From NCBI RefSeq assembly GCF_004118855.1, contig NZ_PDKF01000004.1, forward strand, positions 95,594 to 159,593: 64,000 nt of DNA, in the 5' to 3' direction. This document shows, piece after piece, positions 1 to 9,275 of this stretch. Numbering within the stretch: the first letter of the stretch is position 1; each line of letters opens with the position of its first letter. The DNA is from Arcobacter sp. CECT 8983. Its GTDB lineage: Bacteria; Campylobacterota; Campylobacteria; Campylobacterales; Arcobacteraceae. Below the pieces are notes generated by a model. It did not search any database. It saw only the letters and a list, made by a program, of their open reading frames with translations, and was not told where the DNA came from. The position numbers were made by a program, and so were the translations under genes.

Positions 1-1
1 T

Positions 2-598
2 GATATAAAGCCACGATATTCATTATTTGATTATATTGAAGGAAGAAATACAATAGAAGAAGTGATATCAAAAACTTCATATGAAAATATCTCTTTAATT
101 GCAGGGAAAAGTGGATATCAGTATTCTAGTTTAAAAGCTTCATTTATCTTAACAAGAATAGTAACAGATGTAAAATCTTTAAACAGTTTTGATTATATAA
201 TTATTGATACAGGCGCTGGATTAAATGAATATGTACAAGAGTTTTTATCTATTTCTGATAATATCTTAGCTTTAACAACAACAGATCCTTCTGCTTTAAC
301 AGATGTTTATGCATTGATAAAAATGCTAGCAAAAGATAAAGAAAAACTATTGATATGTTTTAATCATACTAAAAATTATAATATTGGTGAGACAATTTCT
401 AAATCTTTAGTAAATTTAGCTAAAAAAAATAGGTTAAATTCAAATTTTATGGTAAAATATATAGGTAATGTGTCGACATCTACAAATATTTCAACAACAT
501 CAAGATTAAGAAAGTTATTTGTTCAAGAGTTTACAAATGATGAAATAACTTTGCAATTACAAAAAATAATCGACATTTTACTAAAAGAGATTAAGTAA
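2..598 (+). CDS. flhG: Flagellar number regulator FlhG (MinD-like ATPase), 5' truncated
   Basis: The frame is open from the first bases of the window, so only the last 198 residues are present and the Walker A motif is outside. The retained part shows the MinD/ParA fold: the DYIIIDTGAG strand (Walker B-like region, with the DTGAG typical of FlhG) and the TTTDPSALTDVYALIKML segment that follows it. FlhG is a membrane-associated ATPase that works with FlhF to set flagellar number and position. Its place at the head of a run of flagellar genes supports FlhG over cell-division MinD. A GTG at 62 is internal and should not be taken as the start. Confidence 0.85.
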   Translation, partial: DIKPRYSLFDYIEGRNTIEEVISKTSYENISLIAGKSGYQYSSLKASFILTRIVTDVKSLNSFDYIIIDTGAGLNEYVQEFLSISDNILALTTTDPSALTDVYALIKMLAKDKEKLLICFNHTKNYNIGETISKSLVNLAKKNRLNSNFMVKYIGNVSTSTNISTTSRLRKLFVQEFTNDEITLQLQKIIDILLKEIK

Positions 599-657
599 AT
601 AGGGTAGTTTGTGCTAATAAATAAGCATTTGGTATTTTTTATATTAGTAGGAAAAAT

Positions 658-990
658 ATGGTTGTAGAAAGATTTTCTCAAAATCTTATAAATAGTGGAA
701 TATTTAAACTGTACATAGCTACAGGATTTTTTGCAACACTAATTTTCTTCGTAATAAATGCTGATTTATTTACACCAATGGAAATGATTTTTGGAATAAT
801 GGGTGTAACTATTGTTTTAAAAGGTGTCACTAACATGATGCTATCATTAATTATTTTACTTTTTAACTTAGATAATAAAAGAGAAGAGTTAAAGCATAAG
901 TACAATGAAGACAAGATTGATGCTATGTTAGCTGAATTAAGTGTTCAAGATGCTCAAGAAAAAGTAGATAAACAAACTTCAAATAAATAA
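658..990 (+). CDS. Small membrane protein of the flagellar cluster, function unknown
   Basis: 110 residues, not recognised as a named family. Two hydrophobic segments lie at about residues 17-36 and 41-69, followed by a charged, helix-prone tail (about 72-110) rich in Lys, Glu, Asp and Gln that should face the cytoplasm. The start ATG follows the purine-rich AGGAAAAAT. It sits 59 bases after flhG and 10 bases before fliE, so a flagellar role is plausible from position alone. No catalytic motif is visible. Confidence 0.65.
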   Translation: MVVERFSQNLINSGIFKLYIATGFFATLIFFVINADLFTPMEMIFGIMGVTIVLKGVTNMMLSLIILLFNLDNKREELKHKYNEDKIDAMLAELSVQDAQEKVDKQTSNK

Positions 991-1000
991 GGAGAAGTAG

Positions 1001-1303
1001 ATGAATATTAATTCTATTACTGATTCAATTGGATCAATTACTTCGAAACAAACTAATCAAGTAAATCAAAGTCAACAATCAGATTTAAGTTTTAAAGATA
1101 TGCTTAAAGATGCAGTTAATGATGTAAATGATACACAAGTACAAGGTTATAATGCAATGGAAGGTATAGCAACAGGTAAAGTTAAAAACCTTCAAGAAGC
1201 TGTACAAAAAATTGAAGAAGCAGAGCTTTCTCTAAAACTAGGGCTTGAAGTGAAGAATAAAGCAATTAGTGCTTATAGAGAAATTATGAAGATGCCAGTT
1301 TAA
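1001..1303 (+). CDS. fliE: Flagellar hook-basal body protein FliE
   Basis: 100 residues, the usual FliE size. The N-terminal half is polar; the C-terminal half carries the family pattern (SFKDMLKDAVNDVN, then LQEAVQKIEEAELSLKLGLEVKNKAISAYREIMKMPV in segments). FliE is exported and sits at the MS ring-rod junction, joining the export gate and proximal rod. A strong GGAG lies 8 bases before the ATG. Directly followed by flgC, the usual partner order, although no flgB is seen in front. Confidence 0.93.
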   Translation: MNINSITDSIGSITSKQTNQVNQSQQSDLSFKDMLKDAVNDVNDTQVQGYNAMEGIATGKVKNLQEAVQKIEEAELSLKLGLEVKNKAISAYREIMKMPV

Positions 1304-1315
1304 TAGGAGTTTATT

Positions 1316-1786
1316 ATGGGTTTTTTTGATGGATATGATATTGCTGTTTCTGGTATGAGTGCACAACGAACAAGAGTTAATGTTACAAGTGCAAATATTG
1401 CAAATGCTAAAACTACGCATACTGAAGATGGTGGACCTTACAAGAGACAAAGTGTTGCCTTTCATGAAGTACTATTAAAACAAAACGAAAAAGCAACAAA
1501 TGATATTAATTCAGACTTTAATAAAAAAGATGGTGATAAAGATCAATTATCTTTAAGAGGAGTAGGAGTAAAATCAATAGTAGAAGATGATTCTGATCCT
1601 GTTATGAGATATGAACCATCACACCCTGATGCAAATGATGAAGGTTATGTTGCTTATCCAAATATTAATCCTGTTATTGAAATGATTAATTTATTGGAAG
1701 CTAGACGTTCTTATGAAGCAAATGTAACAGCATTTACAACTCATAAGAATATTGATGTGAGAACATTAGATATCTTAAAAGCATAA
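1316..1786 (+). CDS. flgC: Flagellar proximal rod protein FlgC
   Basis: 156 residues. The N-terminus (GYDIAVSGMSAQRTRVNVTSANIANAKT) is the conserved rod/hook-family helix, and the C-terminus (NPVIEMINLLEARRSYEANVTAF) is the matching rod-class signature; together they form the coiled-coil that packs in the axial structure. A TAGGAG ribosome site precedes the ATG. It is downstream of fliE by 12 bases and upstream of fliK by 3. The usual flgB is not in this window before it. Confidence 0.93.
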   Translation: MGFFDGYDIAVSGMSAQRTRVNVTSANIANAKTTHTEDGGPYKRQSVAFHEVLLKQNEKATNDINSDFNKKDGDKDQLSLRGVGVKSIVEDDSDPVMRYEPSHPDANDEGYVAYPNINPVIEMINLLEARRSYEANVTAFTTHKNIDVRTLDILKA

Positions 1787-1789
1787 TAA

Positions 1790-4159
1790 ATGAGTGAAGA
1801 AGTAAAATTTTTAAATCTTAGTAAAACTACTCAAGACACAAAAACTACTAGTACTAAAGCTATTACTGAGTCAAAGAAAGAAGGTAAATCTTTATTTGAT
1901 ACAATGGTAGATAGTTCAGCTAAGAAAATTAAAACTTCTTCAGAAGAAAAAACTACAGAATCTAAAACTTTAGATTCTAAAAATACTGAAACTTCAAAAG
2001 AAGAAGTTAAAGAAAAAACCTCAAAAGAGACTGACACTAATAATTTAAAAAAAGAGTCTTCAAGTAATAAAACTGAAGATAATACTGAACAAAATAGTGA
2101 AAATAAAAAAAATCAAAAACAAAATATTAAAGAAGAAAATACAGAAAATCAAAAAGATACGAATAAACCTTCAACATCAAAAACTAGCGGTTCTTTATTA
2201 GATAGATTAGTTTTAGAAGCAAATAAAAAGATTAAAAAGAATGATTTAGAAAAAAATGGTGATAAAACTTTAAAAAACCAAGACTCTAAAGAAGTATCAC
2301 AAAAGCAAAACTCATTATTTGAAGAAGTTGTAAAAGAAAATAAAAAAACAGATAAAAAAAGTCAAACAGAAGAAATTGACAAAGATAATAAAAAGAGTTT
2401 AGAGTCAAAAGAAAAAGTAAGTAAAGATTCAGAAACAAATGTAGAAAACAAGAGTGATAAAACAGATAAAAAAGCAAAAGTTACTGATGAAAAAGTAAGT
2501 GATGAGAAAGTAAAACAAACTCAACCTTCTTTGATGGATGAATTAATTAATAAAGCAAAAAAAGAGATAGATGGTAAAGAAAAATCTTCTACAAAAGAAA
2601 ATAAAAAAGAGATAAAAGATTCTTCAGAAAAAGTAATTAAAAATGATAAAGATATCTCTACTTCAAAGATAGAAAATAAAGTTGAATTAAAAGAAAATCT
2701 TAAAAATGAAGAAAATGAAGAAAACACTGCAAAAGATAAAACAAAAGTAGAAAAAAATAGTGATTTAAAAGAGAGTTCAAAAGAGCTTAGTATCGCAAAA
2801 AATGTAGATGAAACTTTGGATGAGTCAAAAACAGAGACTAAAAATATAAATGAAGTTGCAAAAAAAGAGGAAAATAAAAGTTCTGAAATAAAAGAAGAAA
2901 AAACAAATAAAACTTCTATAGAAACAAAAGATACAAATAAAAAAGAAGCAGAAAAAGTCGTTAGTTCTGATAGTTCAAAAAAACAAGTTGATGATCTAAA
3001 TGAAGAATCAAAGACTAAAACAAATAATACAAAAGAAGCTGTACTAAAAGAAGAAAAAACTGTTTCTTCTGAGAATATTAATAAAAAAACTGAAACAAAT
3101 ACTTCTACCTCGGAAGTTAAAAAAGAATCAGGTAATTTAAAAGATCTTGATAAAGAAGCTATTGTTAAAGATGAAGAGAAAGTAGATGTTAAAAAAGATT
3201 CTTTAAAAGAATCGACACAAGATAATACAAAAGAGACAAAACCTAAGTCTTTAATGGATCAACTTTTAAAGGCAAATCAGCCTAAAACTGTCTCAAGTGA
3301 TGCTGTAGAAACTATAAATTCTAAAATTACTAAAAATAATGATTTAGTTACAAATATTTATTTAGGTTCACAAAAAAACTCAATTTATAATAAGATGCTT
3401 TCTAATAAAAGTGAAGCTGTAAAAATTGTAAAAGAGGGTAAAAGCACTGATGATATAAAAAAAGGTGCTGAGAAACTAGAGTTAAATCCTAAAGATTTAT
3501 CTGTTTCAAAAGAAGATGCAAAAGTAGTAGAAACGAAACATGAATTAAACAAACAAACAGAACAAAAGGTTCAAAGAGATAGCATTGATAGAATGCTTTT
3601 AGACCAAAACAGTAAAAAAAGTTCAATTAAAAATGAAACAGTTTCTAAAGCAAGTAACTCTTCTAATCAAGAAACAACTGTTAATTTAACAGTATCACCA
3701 AATGCAACTTTAACTATACAAAATAGAATTATTGGTGCACATCAACAAATGTCATCAATGATGTCTGATATTGCAAGAAATATGTATGAGAATTATAAGC
3801 CACCTGTCACTGCATTTAGAATTAATTTATTCCCAGCACAATTAGGTCAAATTGCAATTTTAATGAAAAGTGATAGAGATAGTGGAATTAGTATTTCTAT
3901 GAATATGACAAACTCTTCAACATTAGATGCTGTTGTAGAAAATCAAGGTTCACTAAGAGAAGCTATTAATAGAAACTTCAATAATCAAACAGATGTAAAT
4001 TTTGAGTTTGGTATGCAAGGTGGAGAACAAGGTAATTCTTCTTCTGGAAATAACAATGAAGAACAACATCAAGAATCACAACAGCAACACTCTTCATCTG
4101 ATATTTTAGATGCAGTTAATGAAAATAAAAATGTTGCAGATGACTTAAATTATATGTAA
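1790..4159 (+). CDS. fliK: Flagellar hook-length control protein FliK, very long
   Basis: 789 residues, far longer than the roughly 400-residue enterobacterial FliK. Residues 1 to about 650 are low-complexity Lys/Glu/Ser/Thr/Asn sequence, predicted disordered. A folded C-terminal domain at about 660-745 (AFRINLFPAQLGQIAILMKS, then NFEFGMQGG) matches the FliK substrate-specificity switch domain that talks to FlhB. The N-terminal part contains recurrent S-[LI]-x-[DEN]-x-[LMV]-[LIV] motifs at residues 34, 135, 175, 247, 487, 531 and 598. FliK is exported and acts as a ruler that stops hook growth. The start follows flgC by 3 bases; fliR begins on the base after its stop. The call rests on the C-terminal domain and context. 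Confidence 0.85.
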   Translation: MSEEVKFLNLSKTTQDTKTTSTKAITESKKEGKSLFDTMVDSSAKKIKTSSEEKTTESKTLDSKNTETSKEEVKEKTSKETDTNNLKKESSSNKTEDNTEQNSENKKNQKQNIKEENTENQKDTNKPSTSKTSGSLLDRLVLEANKKIKKNDLEKNGDKTLKNQDSKEVSQKQNSLFEEVVKENKKTDKKSQTEEIDKDNKKSLESKEKVSKDSETNVENKSDKTDKKAKVTDEKVSDEKVKQTQPSLMDELINKAKKEIDGKEKSSTKENKKEIKDSSEKVIKNDKDISTSKIENKVELKENLKNEENEENTAKDKTKVEKNSDLKESSKELSIAKNVDETLDESKTETKNINEVAKKEENKSSEIKEEKTNKTSIETKDTNKKEAEKVVSSDSSKKQVDDLNEESKTKTNNTKEAVLKEEKTVSSENINKKTETNTSTSEVKKESGNLKDLDKEAIVKDEEKVDVKKDSLKESTQDNTKETKPKSLMDQLLKANQPKTVSSDAVETINSKITKNNDLVTNIYLGSQKNSIYNKMLSNKSEAVKIVKEGKSTDDIKKGAEKLELNPKDLSVSKEDAKVVETKHELNKQTEQKVQRDSIDRMLLDQNSKKSSIKNETVSKASNSSNQETTVNLTVSPNATLTIQNRIIGAHQQMSSMMSDIARNMYENYKPPVTAFRINLFPAQLGQIAILMKSDRDSGISISMNMTNSSTLDAVVENQGSLREAINRNFNNQTDVNFEFGMQGGEQGNSSSGNNNEEQHQESQQQHSSSDILDAVNENKNVADDLNYM

Positions 4160-4912
4160 ATGGAACAACTTTTATCCTTTTTAAATGAAGAGCTACTTTT
4201 TAGCTCTTTACTTCTTTTTGCAAGAATCTTAGCTTTTGTTGCTTTTATGCCTCCAGTTTTTGATCACAACTCTGTAAATCCTACAGTAAGAGTTTCTATA
4301 GCTTTTTATTTAACAATTTTTTTATATCCACTAATAGAAGTAAAAGGTAATTTTACCCAAGAAGCTTTTATTTTATCATTGATATCTGAAATAACATTAG
4401 GTCTTGTAGCTTCTTTCTTTTTGCATGTTATTTTTGCAGCTGTAAGAATTATTGGTGAGTTTGTTGAGTATGCAACTGCATTATCAATGGCAAGTATGTT
4501 TGATGCATCAAGTGGAACTAATACAGGTCTTGTAAATAGACTTTTATATTTAATAGCTTTGATGGTTTTCTTCCAAACTGGTATGTATGAAATAACTATA
4601 ATAATGCTTGTAAAGAGTTTTTCTATGGTTCACTTAGGGATGTTTAATGTTTTTTCATATGATGGAATACAAATTGCAATAGATGAAATACAAAGAATGT
4701 TTGCTTTTGCATTCTCTTTTGCCTTACCTCTATTTTTTATTGGGTTTATATTGGATATATATTATGGGTATGGAACTAAATCAATGCCAGCTTTTTCTCC
4801 TTTTGTAATTACTTTTCAGCTAAAGTTTGCATTAATATTTATATTTTTGATTTTAGGTATGGAAGTTTTTACAGAAAATTTAACAGATTATATGATAACT
4901 AAGTTTGAGTAG
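4160..4912 (+). CDS. fliR: Flagellar export gate protein FliR
   Basis: 250 residues, multiple hydrophobic segments throughout, usual length for FliR. The family pattern is seen at ARILAFVAFMPPVF near the N-terminus, at VRIIGEFVEYATALSMASMFD in the middle (quoted in part), and near the C-terminus at GYGTKSMPAFSPF. FliR, with FliP, FliQ and FlhB, forms the membrane export gate of the flagellar type III system. Its ATG abuts the fliK stop codon with no room for an independent leader, suggesting translational coupling. flhB follows after 5 bases. Confidence 0.92.
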   Translation: MEQLLSFLNEELLFSSLLLFARILAFVAFMPPVFDHNSVNPTVRVSIAFYLTIFLYPLIEVKGNFTQEAFILSLISEITLGLVASFFLHVIFAAVRIIGEFVEYATALSMASMFDASSGTNTGLVNRLLYLIALMVFFQTGMYEITIIMLVKSFSMVHLGMFNVFSYDGIQIAIDEIQRMFAFAFSFALPLFFIGFILDIYYGYGTKSMPAFSPFVITFQLKFALIFIFLILGMEVFTENLTDYMITKFE

Positions 4913-4917
4913 ATAAT

Positions 4918-5970
4918 ATGGCAGACGAAGAAGAAAAAACCGAAGAACCCACCCAGAAAAAAATAGATGATGCCAAAGAAAAAGGTAATGTTCCTAAATC
5001 AATGGAAGTTACAGGGGCAGCAGTACTACTTTTTGGTTCAGTTTATTTATTATTCTTTTCTGGTTTTACCTTTGAATCAATAAAAAAGTTAATGTTGTTT
5101 TCTTATGGTTTCATGGGTCAAGAAATGAATTCTACAGTATTTTATTCAATAGTATATACTTTTGTTATGACAGCTGTGAAGGCACTTTTACCACTTTTTG
5201 CATTAGTTGTTTTATTAGCATTGGTAACAAATTGGAGTCAATTTGGTTTTATCATAACTCCTTTAAAAATTGACCTTCAAAAGTTGGATCCAATCAAAGG
5301 TTTAAAAAATGTATTTGCATTAAAAAAAGGCTTAGAAGCATTAAAGTTATCTCTTAAATTAACAATTATTATTATCGTGATGTTTATAGTTTTAGCTTTA
5401 ACCCATAAAGCCTTCCTAGCTATGATGGATAAAGAGTTTTATGCGACATTCAATACTATTATAAATCTGATTATATATTTTTTAGCAGCAATTCTTCTAA
5501 TTATAATAATTTTTGCTATAATAGACTTCTTTTTTACTAGACATTATTATTTTAAATCTTTAAAAATGAGTAAACAAGAAATTAAAGATGAATTTAAAAA
5601 TATGGAGGGTGACCCTCAAGTAAAAGGACGAATTCGTAAGATACAAATGCAAATGCATCAAAAAAGAATGATGAATGATGTTCCTGATGCAGACGTTGTA
5701 ATTACAAATCCAAGTCATTATGCAGTAGCGTTAAGATATGATAACACTAGAGATAATGCACCTAAAGTAGTAGCAAAAGGTATTGATTTTATTGCTTTAA
5801 AAATTAAAGATGTTGCAAGAGAAAATGATGTTCCTATTATAGAAAATCCTGCTCTTGCAAGATCTTTATTTTCTCAGATTGAAGTTGATCAAGAGATACC
5901 AGCAGAGTTTTATAAAGCCTTGGCTGAAATATTCTCTTATGTATTTGAATTGAAAAAAAAGAAAAGGTAG
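4918..5970 (+). CDS. flhB: Flagellar export switch protein FlhB
   Basis: 350 residues. The N-terminus EEEKTEEPTQKKIDDAKEKG is the family hallmark, followed by four membrane segments to about residue 210 and a cytoplasmic domain. The autocleavage loop reads N264-P265-S266-H267, i.e. NPSH in place of the common NPTH. Asn and Pro, needed for self-cleavage, are kept. FlhB switches export from rod/hook to filament substrates after interaction with FliK, encoded two genes upstream. It is closely packed between fliR and the next gene. Confidence 0.95.
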   Translation: MADEEEKTEEPTQKKIDDAKEKGNVPKSMEVTGAAVLLFGSVYLLFFSGFTFESIKKLMLFSYGFMGQEMNSTVFYSIVYTFVMTAVKALLPLFALVVLLALVTNWSQFGFIITPLKIDLQKLDPIKGLKNVFALKKGLEALKLSLKLTIIIIVMFIVLALTHKAFLAMMDKEFYATFNTIINLIIYFLAAILLIIIIFAIIDFFFTRHYYFKSLKMSKQEIKDEFKNMEGDPQVKGRIRKIQMQMHQKRMMNDVPDADVVITNPSHYAVALRYDNTRDNAPKVVAKGIDFIALKIKDVARENDVPIIENPALARSLFSQIEVDQEIPAEFYKALAEIFSYVFELKKKKR

Positions 5971-5973
5971 TTT

Positions 5974-7968
5974 TTGAAGTTTTTTATATTTTTTATATTG
6001 ATATTTACTTTTTCATTTGCAAAAAAAGATTTTTATTATGGATTTATTGACTCTACAGGAGAGCAAATATCACAAAAAAGAATTCAAGAAATAGATGATG
6101 GATTTTCAACAATTAAAAATGCAAGGCAACTTTCAAAAGAGGGTAGAGTTGATGAAGCATATTCTCAAGTAACTGCTTTAAAAGAACAAAATAAAGTTGA
6201 AATCTTATATTCAGATATTATTATTTTATATTCAGAATTAGCAATTAAAAAGAAATCAAAAAGAATTATAATTGATGCAGCAGCTGAACTTGAAAAAGCT
6301 ATAAATGACTCAAAAATTCATGAAAATGATTTATCTCGTGCTTACATGATTTTAGTTGAACTAAAACTTAATCTTAATAAATCAGAAGAGGCCAAATATT
6401 TTGCTAATATTATTATAAATAACTTCGATAATGAAGTTATAAATGCTTATGGAAAAATTTACCTTGCAAAGGTTTATAAACATCAGCGAAATTATGACAT
6501 GGCTATTAAAATTTTGTATGAAGTTTTAACAAAAACTACTGACCTTTTAGTTGCTACGTTAGTTGCAGATGAATTATTTGATGTATATATTTTGAATGAC
6601 CAGAAAAAAGAGGCATATGAGCTTATTTCTAAAGTATTAGAAAAAAATATGGATTATTATGCGAAAGACTCTTTTTTAGCATTGGAAAAGGTTAATAGAT
6701 TATTAAAAGCAGATATGCCTGAGTTTGCAGTAAAAATTTTAGAAGAGTTATTAAATAGAACAGATAAGCCAGCATCAATAGAAGACTTTAAGTTTAAATT
6801 AGCAGAAATATATATGAAAATGTACGATGGGACAGACAAATATTTAGTAAAAGCAAGAGAACTTTATAAAGATATTTTAAATGATTTTGCAGGTGGAATA
6901 TACGCAGAAAAAGCAAAAATGTATATAGATGAAATCTTAATGAGACAAGGAATCTTAGAACCAGCAGCAGTTTCTGCAAAATATCCAGAATCTGAAGCCA
7001 TGCAACAAAAAGTGTTAGTGCAAGAATTATTAAATCATAAAAGACAAGAAAAATATGATTTGATTTTAAAATCAAAAAGAATTTACAAAAAAATCTCAAA
7101 CACTATTGCACAAAGATTTGGTTATGAATCAGTAGAAAAAATTTTTGATGAAGTAACTATTGATATGATTAAAAAATATTTAGCAACGGGAAAATGTTTT
7201 TTATTAAATGAGACTTTAAATAGTGCAAGAACAGAAACCTTTCAAACACTTATTGAAGATGAAACAACAAAAGATAAGTTTTTTGAGTGCTTAGTTGAGG
7301 TTCCATCAGAAAAAGCCTACAATTTATTAAAAGATACTTTTAGTACAAGTAGAGATGCAACCTTATATCTATATTTAGAAAGAATGGCACTAGCATTACA
7401 AAACTTTACAGATGCAAAAAGTTTTTCTGCCAAGATTGATATGGTTGATGATAGAAAAGTTTTAGAAAAGGAGTTTTTATATAGATTTTTAATTAAAAAT
7501 ACTGTTGGGGACTCTATTTCAATGGATAAATTTTTTAACTATGCCCATAGAAATCAACAATTTATAAAAGCTAATACCAATAATCCTATGATTATTGATT
7601 TTTATTACTACTACTATCTTTATTTGATGAAAAGAGATTTAAAAAATGAGGCGAAAGATATTTTAAATAAATTATATCAAAAACAAAAAGAGAACAATGC
7701 TTATGTGTATTCTCCTTTTGTAGAGTTGGAATTAGCAAAAATAGCTCAAACTAATAATAAAAATGAAGAAGCATTAAAGTTACTTTTAGATGCCCTAGAT
7801 TACTCTAGAAAAATAAGTCCAAATGACTTAGCACAGGTTTATTATGAGTTAATAATTCTTTATGAAGAGTTTAATAACAACATAAAAAAAGATGAATTTA
7901 TAAACAAATGTAAATCAATCGAAGGAACTAAAGATAGTTTATATAAAAAAATGTGTGATGAGATGTAA
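5974..7968 (+). CDS. Exported helical-repeat (TPR-like) protein in the flagellar operon, possible PflA counterpart
   Basis: 664 residues from a TTG start. An N-terminal signal peptide (MKFFIFFILIFTFSFAKKD) predicts a periplasmic location. The rest is a solenoid of amphipathic helices with TPR-like spacing, for example AKYFANIIINNF, AKVYKHQRNYDMAIKILYEVL, and EEALKLLLDALDYSRKI near the end. Campylobacter PflA is an exported TPR protein that scaffolds stator assembly; similar architecture and the location between flhB and fliI make a PflA-like role reasonable, but this is inference from architecture and not from a shared motif. No TTG alternative with a better ribosome site was seen. Confidence 0.6.
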   Translation: MKFFIFFILIFTFSFAKKDFYYGFIDSTGEQISQKRIQEIDDGFSTIKNARQLSKEGRVDEAYSQVTALKEQNKVEILYSDIIILYSELAIKKKSKRIIIDAAAELEKAINDSKIHENDLSRAYMILVELKLNLNKSEEAKYFANIIINNFDNEVINAYGKIYLAKVYKHQRNYDMAIKILYEVLTKTTDLLVATLVADELFDVYILNDQKKEAYELISKVLEKNMDYYAKDSFLALEKVNRLLKADMPEFAVKILEELLNRTDKPASIEDFKFKLAEIYMKMYDGTDKYLVKARELYKDILNDFAGGIYAEKAKMYIDEILMRQGILEPAAVSAKYPESEAMQQKVLVQELLNHKRQEKYDLILKSKRIYKKISNTIAQRFGYESVEKIFDEVTIDMIKKYLATGKCFLLNETLNSARTETFQTLIEDETTKDKFFECLVEVPSEKAYNLLKDTFSTSRDATLYLYLERMALALQNFTDAKSFSAKIDMVDDRKVLEKEFLYRFLIKNTVGDSISMDKFFNYAHRNQQFIKANTNNPMIIDFYYYYYLYLMKRDLKNEAKDILNKLYQKQKENNAYVYSPFVELELAKIAQTNNKNEEALKLLLDALDYSRKISPNDLAQVYYELIILYEEFNNNIKKDEFINKCKSIEGTKDSLYKKMCDEM

Positions 7969-7970
7969 GT

Positions 7971-9275
7971 ATGGATATTGACTCATTATTAAATAGCATT
8001 GACTCAACAGAACTTTCTATACCTTTTGGAAGAATTAAACATATCTCTTCAACAACAATAAAAGCTTCTGGAATTGAAGTTGCTGTAGGTGATATTGTAA
8101 GGATTGAGTCCCAACAACATATTTATACTGTTTTAGGAATGGTTGCCTCAATTGAATCAAATGTTTTTACAATTGTACCTTTTTCATTTATTGATGGATT
8201 TAGAATACATGATAAGGTTTTTTTACAAAAAGATGGATTATCTGTTGAAACGGGATATGGTCTTTTAGGAAGAGTAGTAAATGCTTTAGGGGAACCTATT
8301 GATGAAAAAGGGAAAATTAAAGATCTAGCAGAGAGTTCTGCTATTAATAAAGTTTCAATGTCTCCACTTGAAAGAGGAGTTATTGATGAGAGGTTTTCCA
8401 CTGGAGTTAAAGCAATTGATTCAATGCTAACAGCAGGAAAAGGTCAAAAAGTAGGTATCTTTGCAGGTTCTGGAGTTGGTAAATCAACTTTAATGGGAAT
8501 GATTGTTAAAGGTTGTGAAGCTCAGATAAAAGTTGTTGCCCTTATTGGGGAAAGGGGTCGTGAGATTCCAGAATTCATTCATTATAATCTTAACAATAAT
8601 CTAGAAAATACAATTATTGTTGCAGCAACTTCTGATGAGTCTGCATTAATGCGTAAATATGGAGCCTTTACTGCAATGGCAATTGCAGAATTCTTTAGAG
8701 ATAAAGGGCATGATGTACTTTTAATGATGGATTCTGTTACAAGGTTTGCAATGGCACAAAGAGAGATAGGACTTAGTACAGGAGAACCACCTGTAAGTAG
8801 AGGATACCCACCATCTGTATTTGCATTATTACCTCAATTAATGGAGCGAGCAGGTAATAACACAAAGGGTTCTATTACTGCCTTTTTTACAGTTTTAGTT
8901 GATGGGGATGATATGAATGACCCAATTGCAGATCAAAGTAGGTCAATTTTGGATGGACATATAGTTTTAACAAGGGAATTAACAGAACAAGGGTTTTATC
9001 CTCCTATAAATCTTCTTAAATCTGCTTCAAGGGTTATGGACAAAGTTGTAAATGATGAACACTATAATTACTTTTTAAAGCTAAAAAGGGTATTATCATT
9101 AATAAAAGAGAATGAAGTTTTAGTTCGTGTGGGTGCTTATAAACCTGGAATGGACAAAGAGCTAGATGATGCCTTAGCTAGAAAAGAGAAAATTAGAACT
9201 TTCTTGACACAAGGCATGAAAGAACAGTATAATTTTAATGAAATAGTAGCGAAGTTCAAGGAGGTATTCCAATGA
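7971..9275 (+). CDS. fliI: Flagellum-specific ATPase FliI
   Basis: 434 residues. Walker A at 166-173 (GSGVGKST), then GERGREIPEF, a Walker B strand at VLLMMDSVTRFAMAQREIGL and the PPSVFALLPQLMERAGN segment, all in the order of the F1-beta-like type III ATPases. FliI hexamers at the cytoplasmic side of the export gate unfold and deliver substrates. The ATG is 2 bases past the stop of the upstream gene; its own stop overlaps the flgL start as ATGA. Confidence 0.96.
   Translation: MDIDSLLNSIDSTELSIPFGRIKHISSTTIKASGIEVAVGDIVRIESQQHIYTVLGMVASIESNVFTIVPFSFIDGFRIHDKVFLQKDGLSVETGYGLLGRVVNALGEPIDEKGKIKDLAESSAINKVSMSPLERGVIDERFSTGVKAIDSMLTAGKGQKVGIFAGSGVGKSTLMGMIVKGCEAQIKVVALIGERGREIPEFIHYNLNNNLENTIIVAATSDESALMRKYGAFTAMAIAEFFRDKGHDVLLMMDSVTRFAMAQREIGLSTGEPPVSRGYPPSVFALLPQLMERAGNNTKGSITAFFTVLVDGDDMNDPIADQSRSILDGHIVLTRELTEQGFYPPINLLKSASRVMDKVVNDEHYNYFLKLKRVLSLIKENEVLVRVGAYKPGMDKELDDALARKEKIRTFLTQGMKEQYNFNEIVAKFKEVFQ

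Noticed and set aside
1790..3600. The Lys/Glu/Ser-rich region of FliK as a tandem-repeat or translocated effector
   Set aside because: There is no regular repeat unit at DNA level, and the C-terminal domain and gene context clearly indicate FliK; only the short dispersed motifs merit attention.
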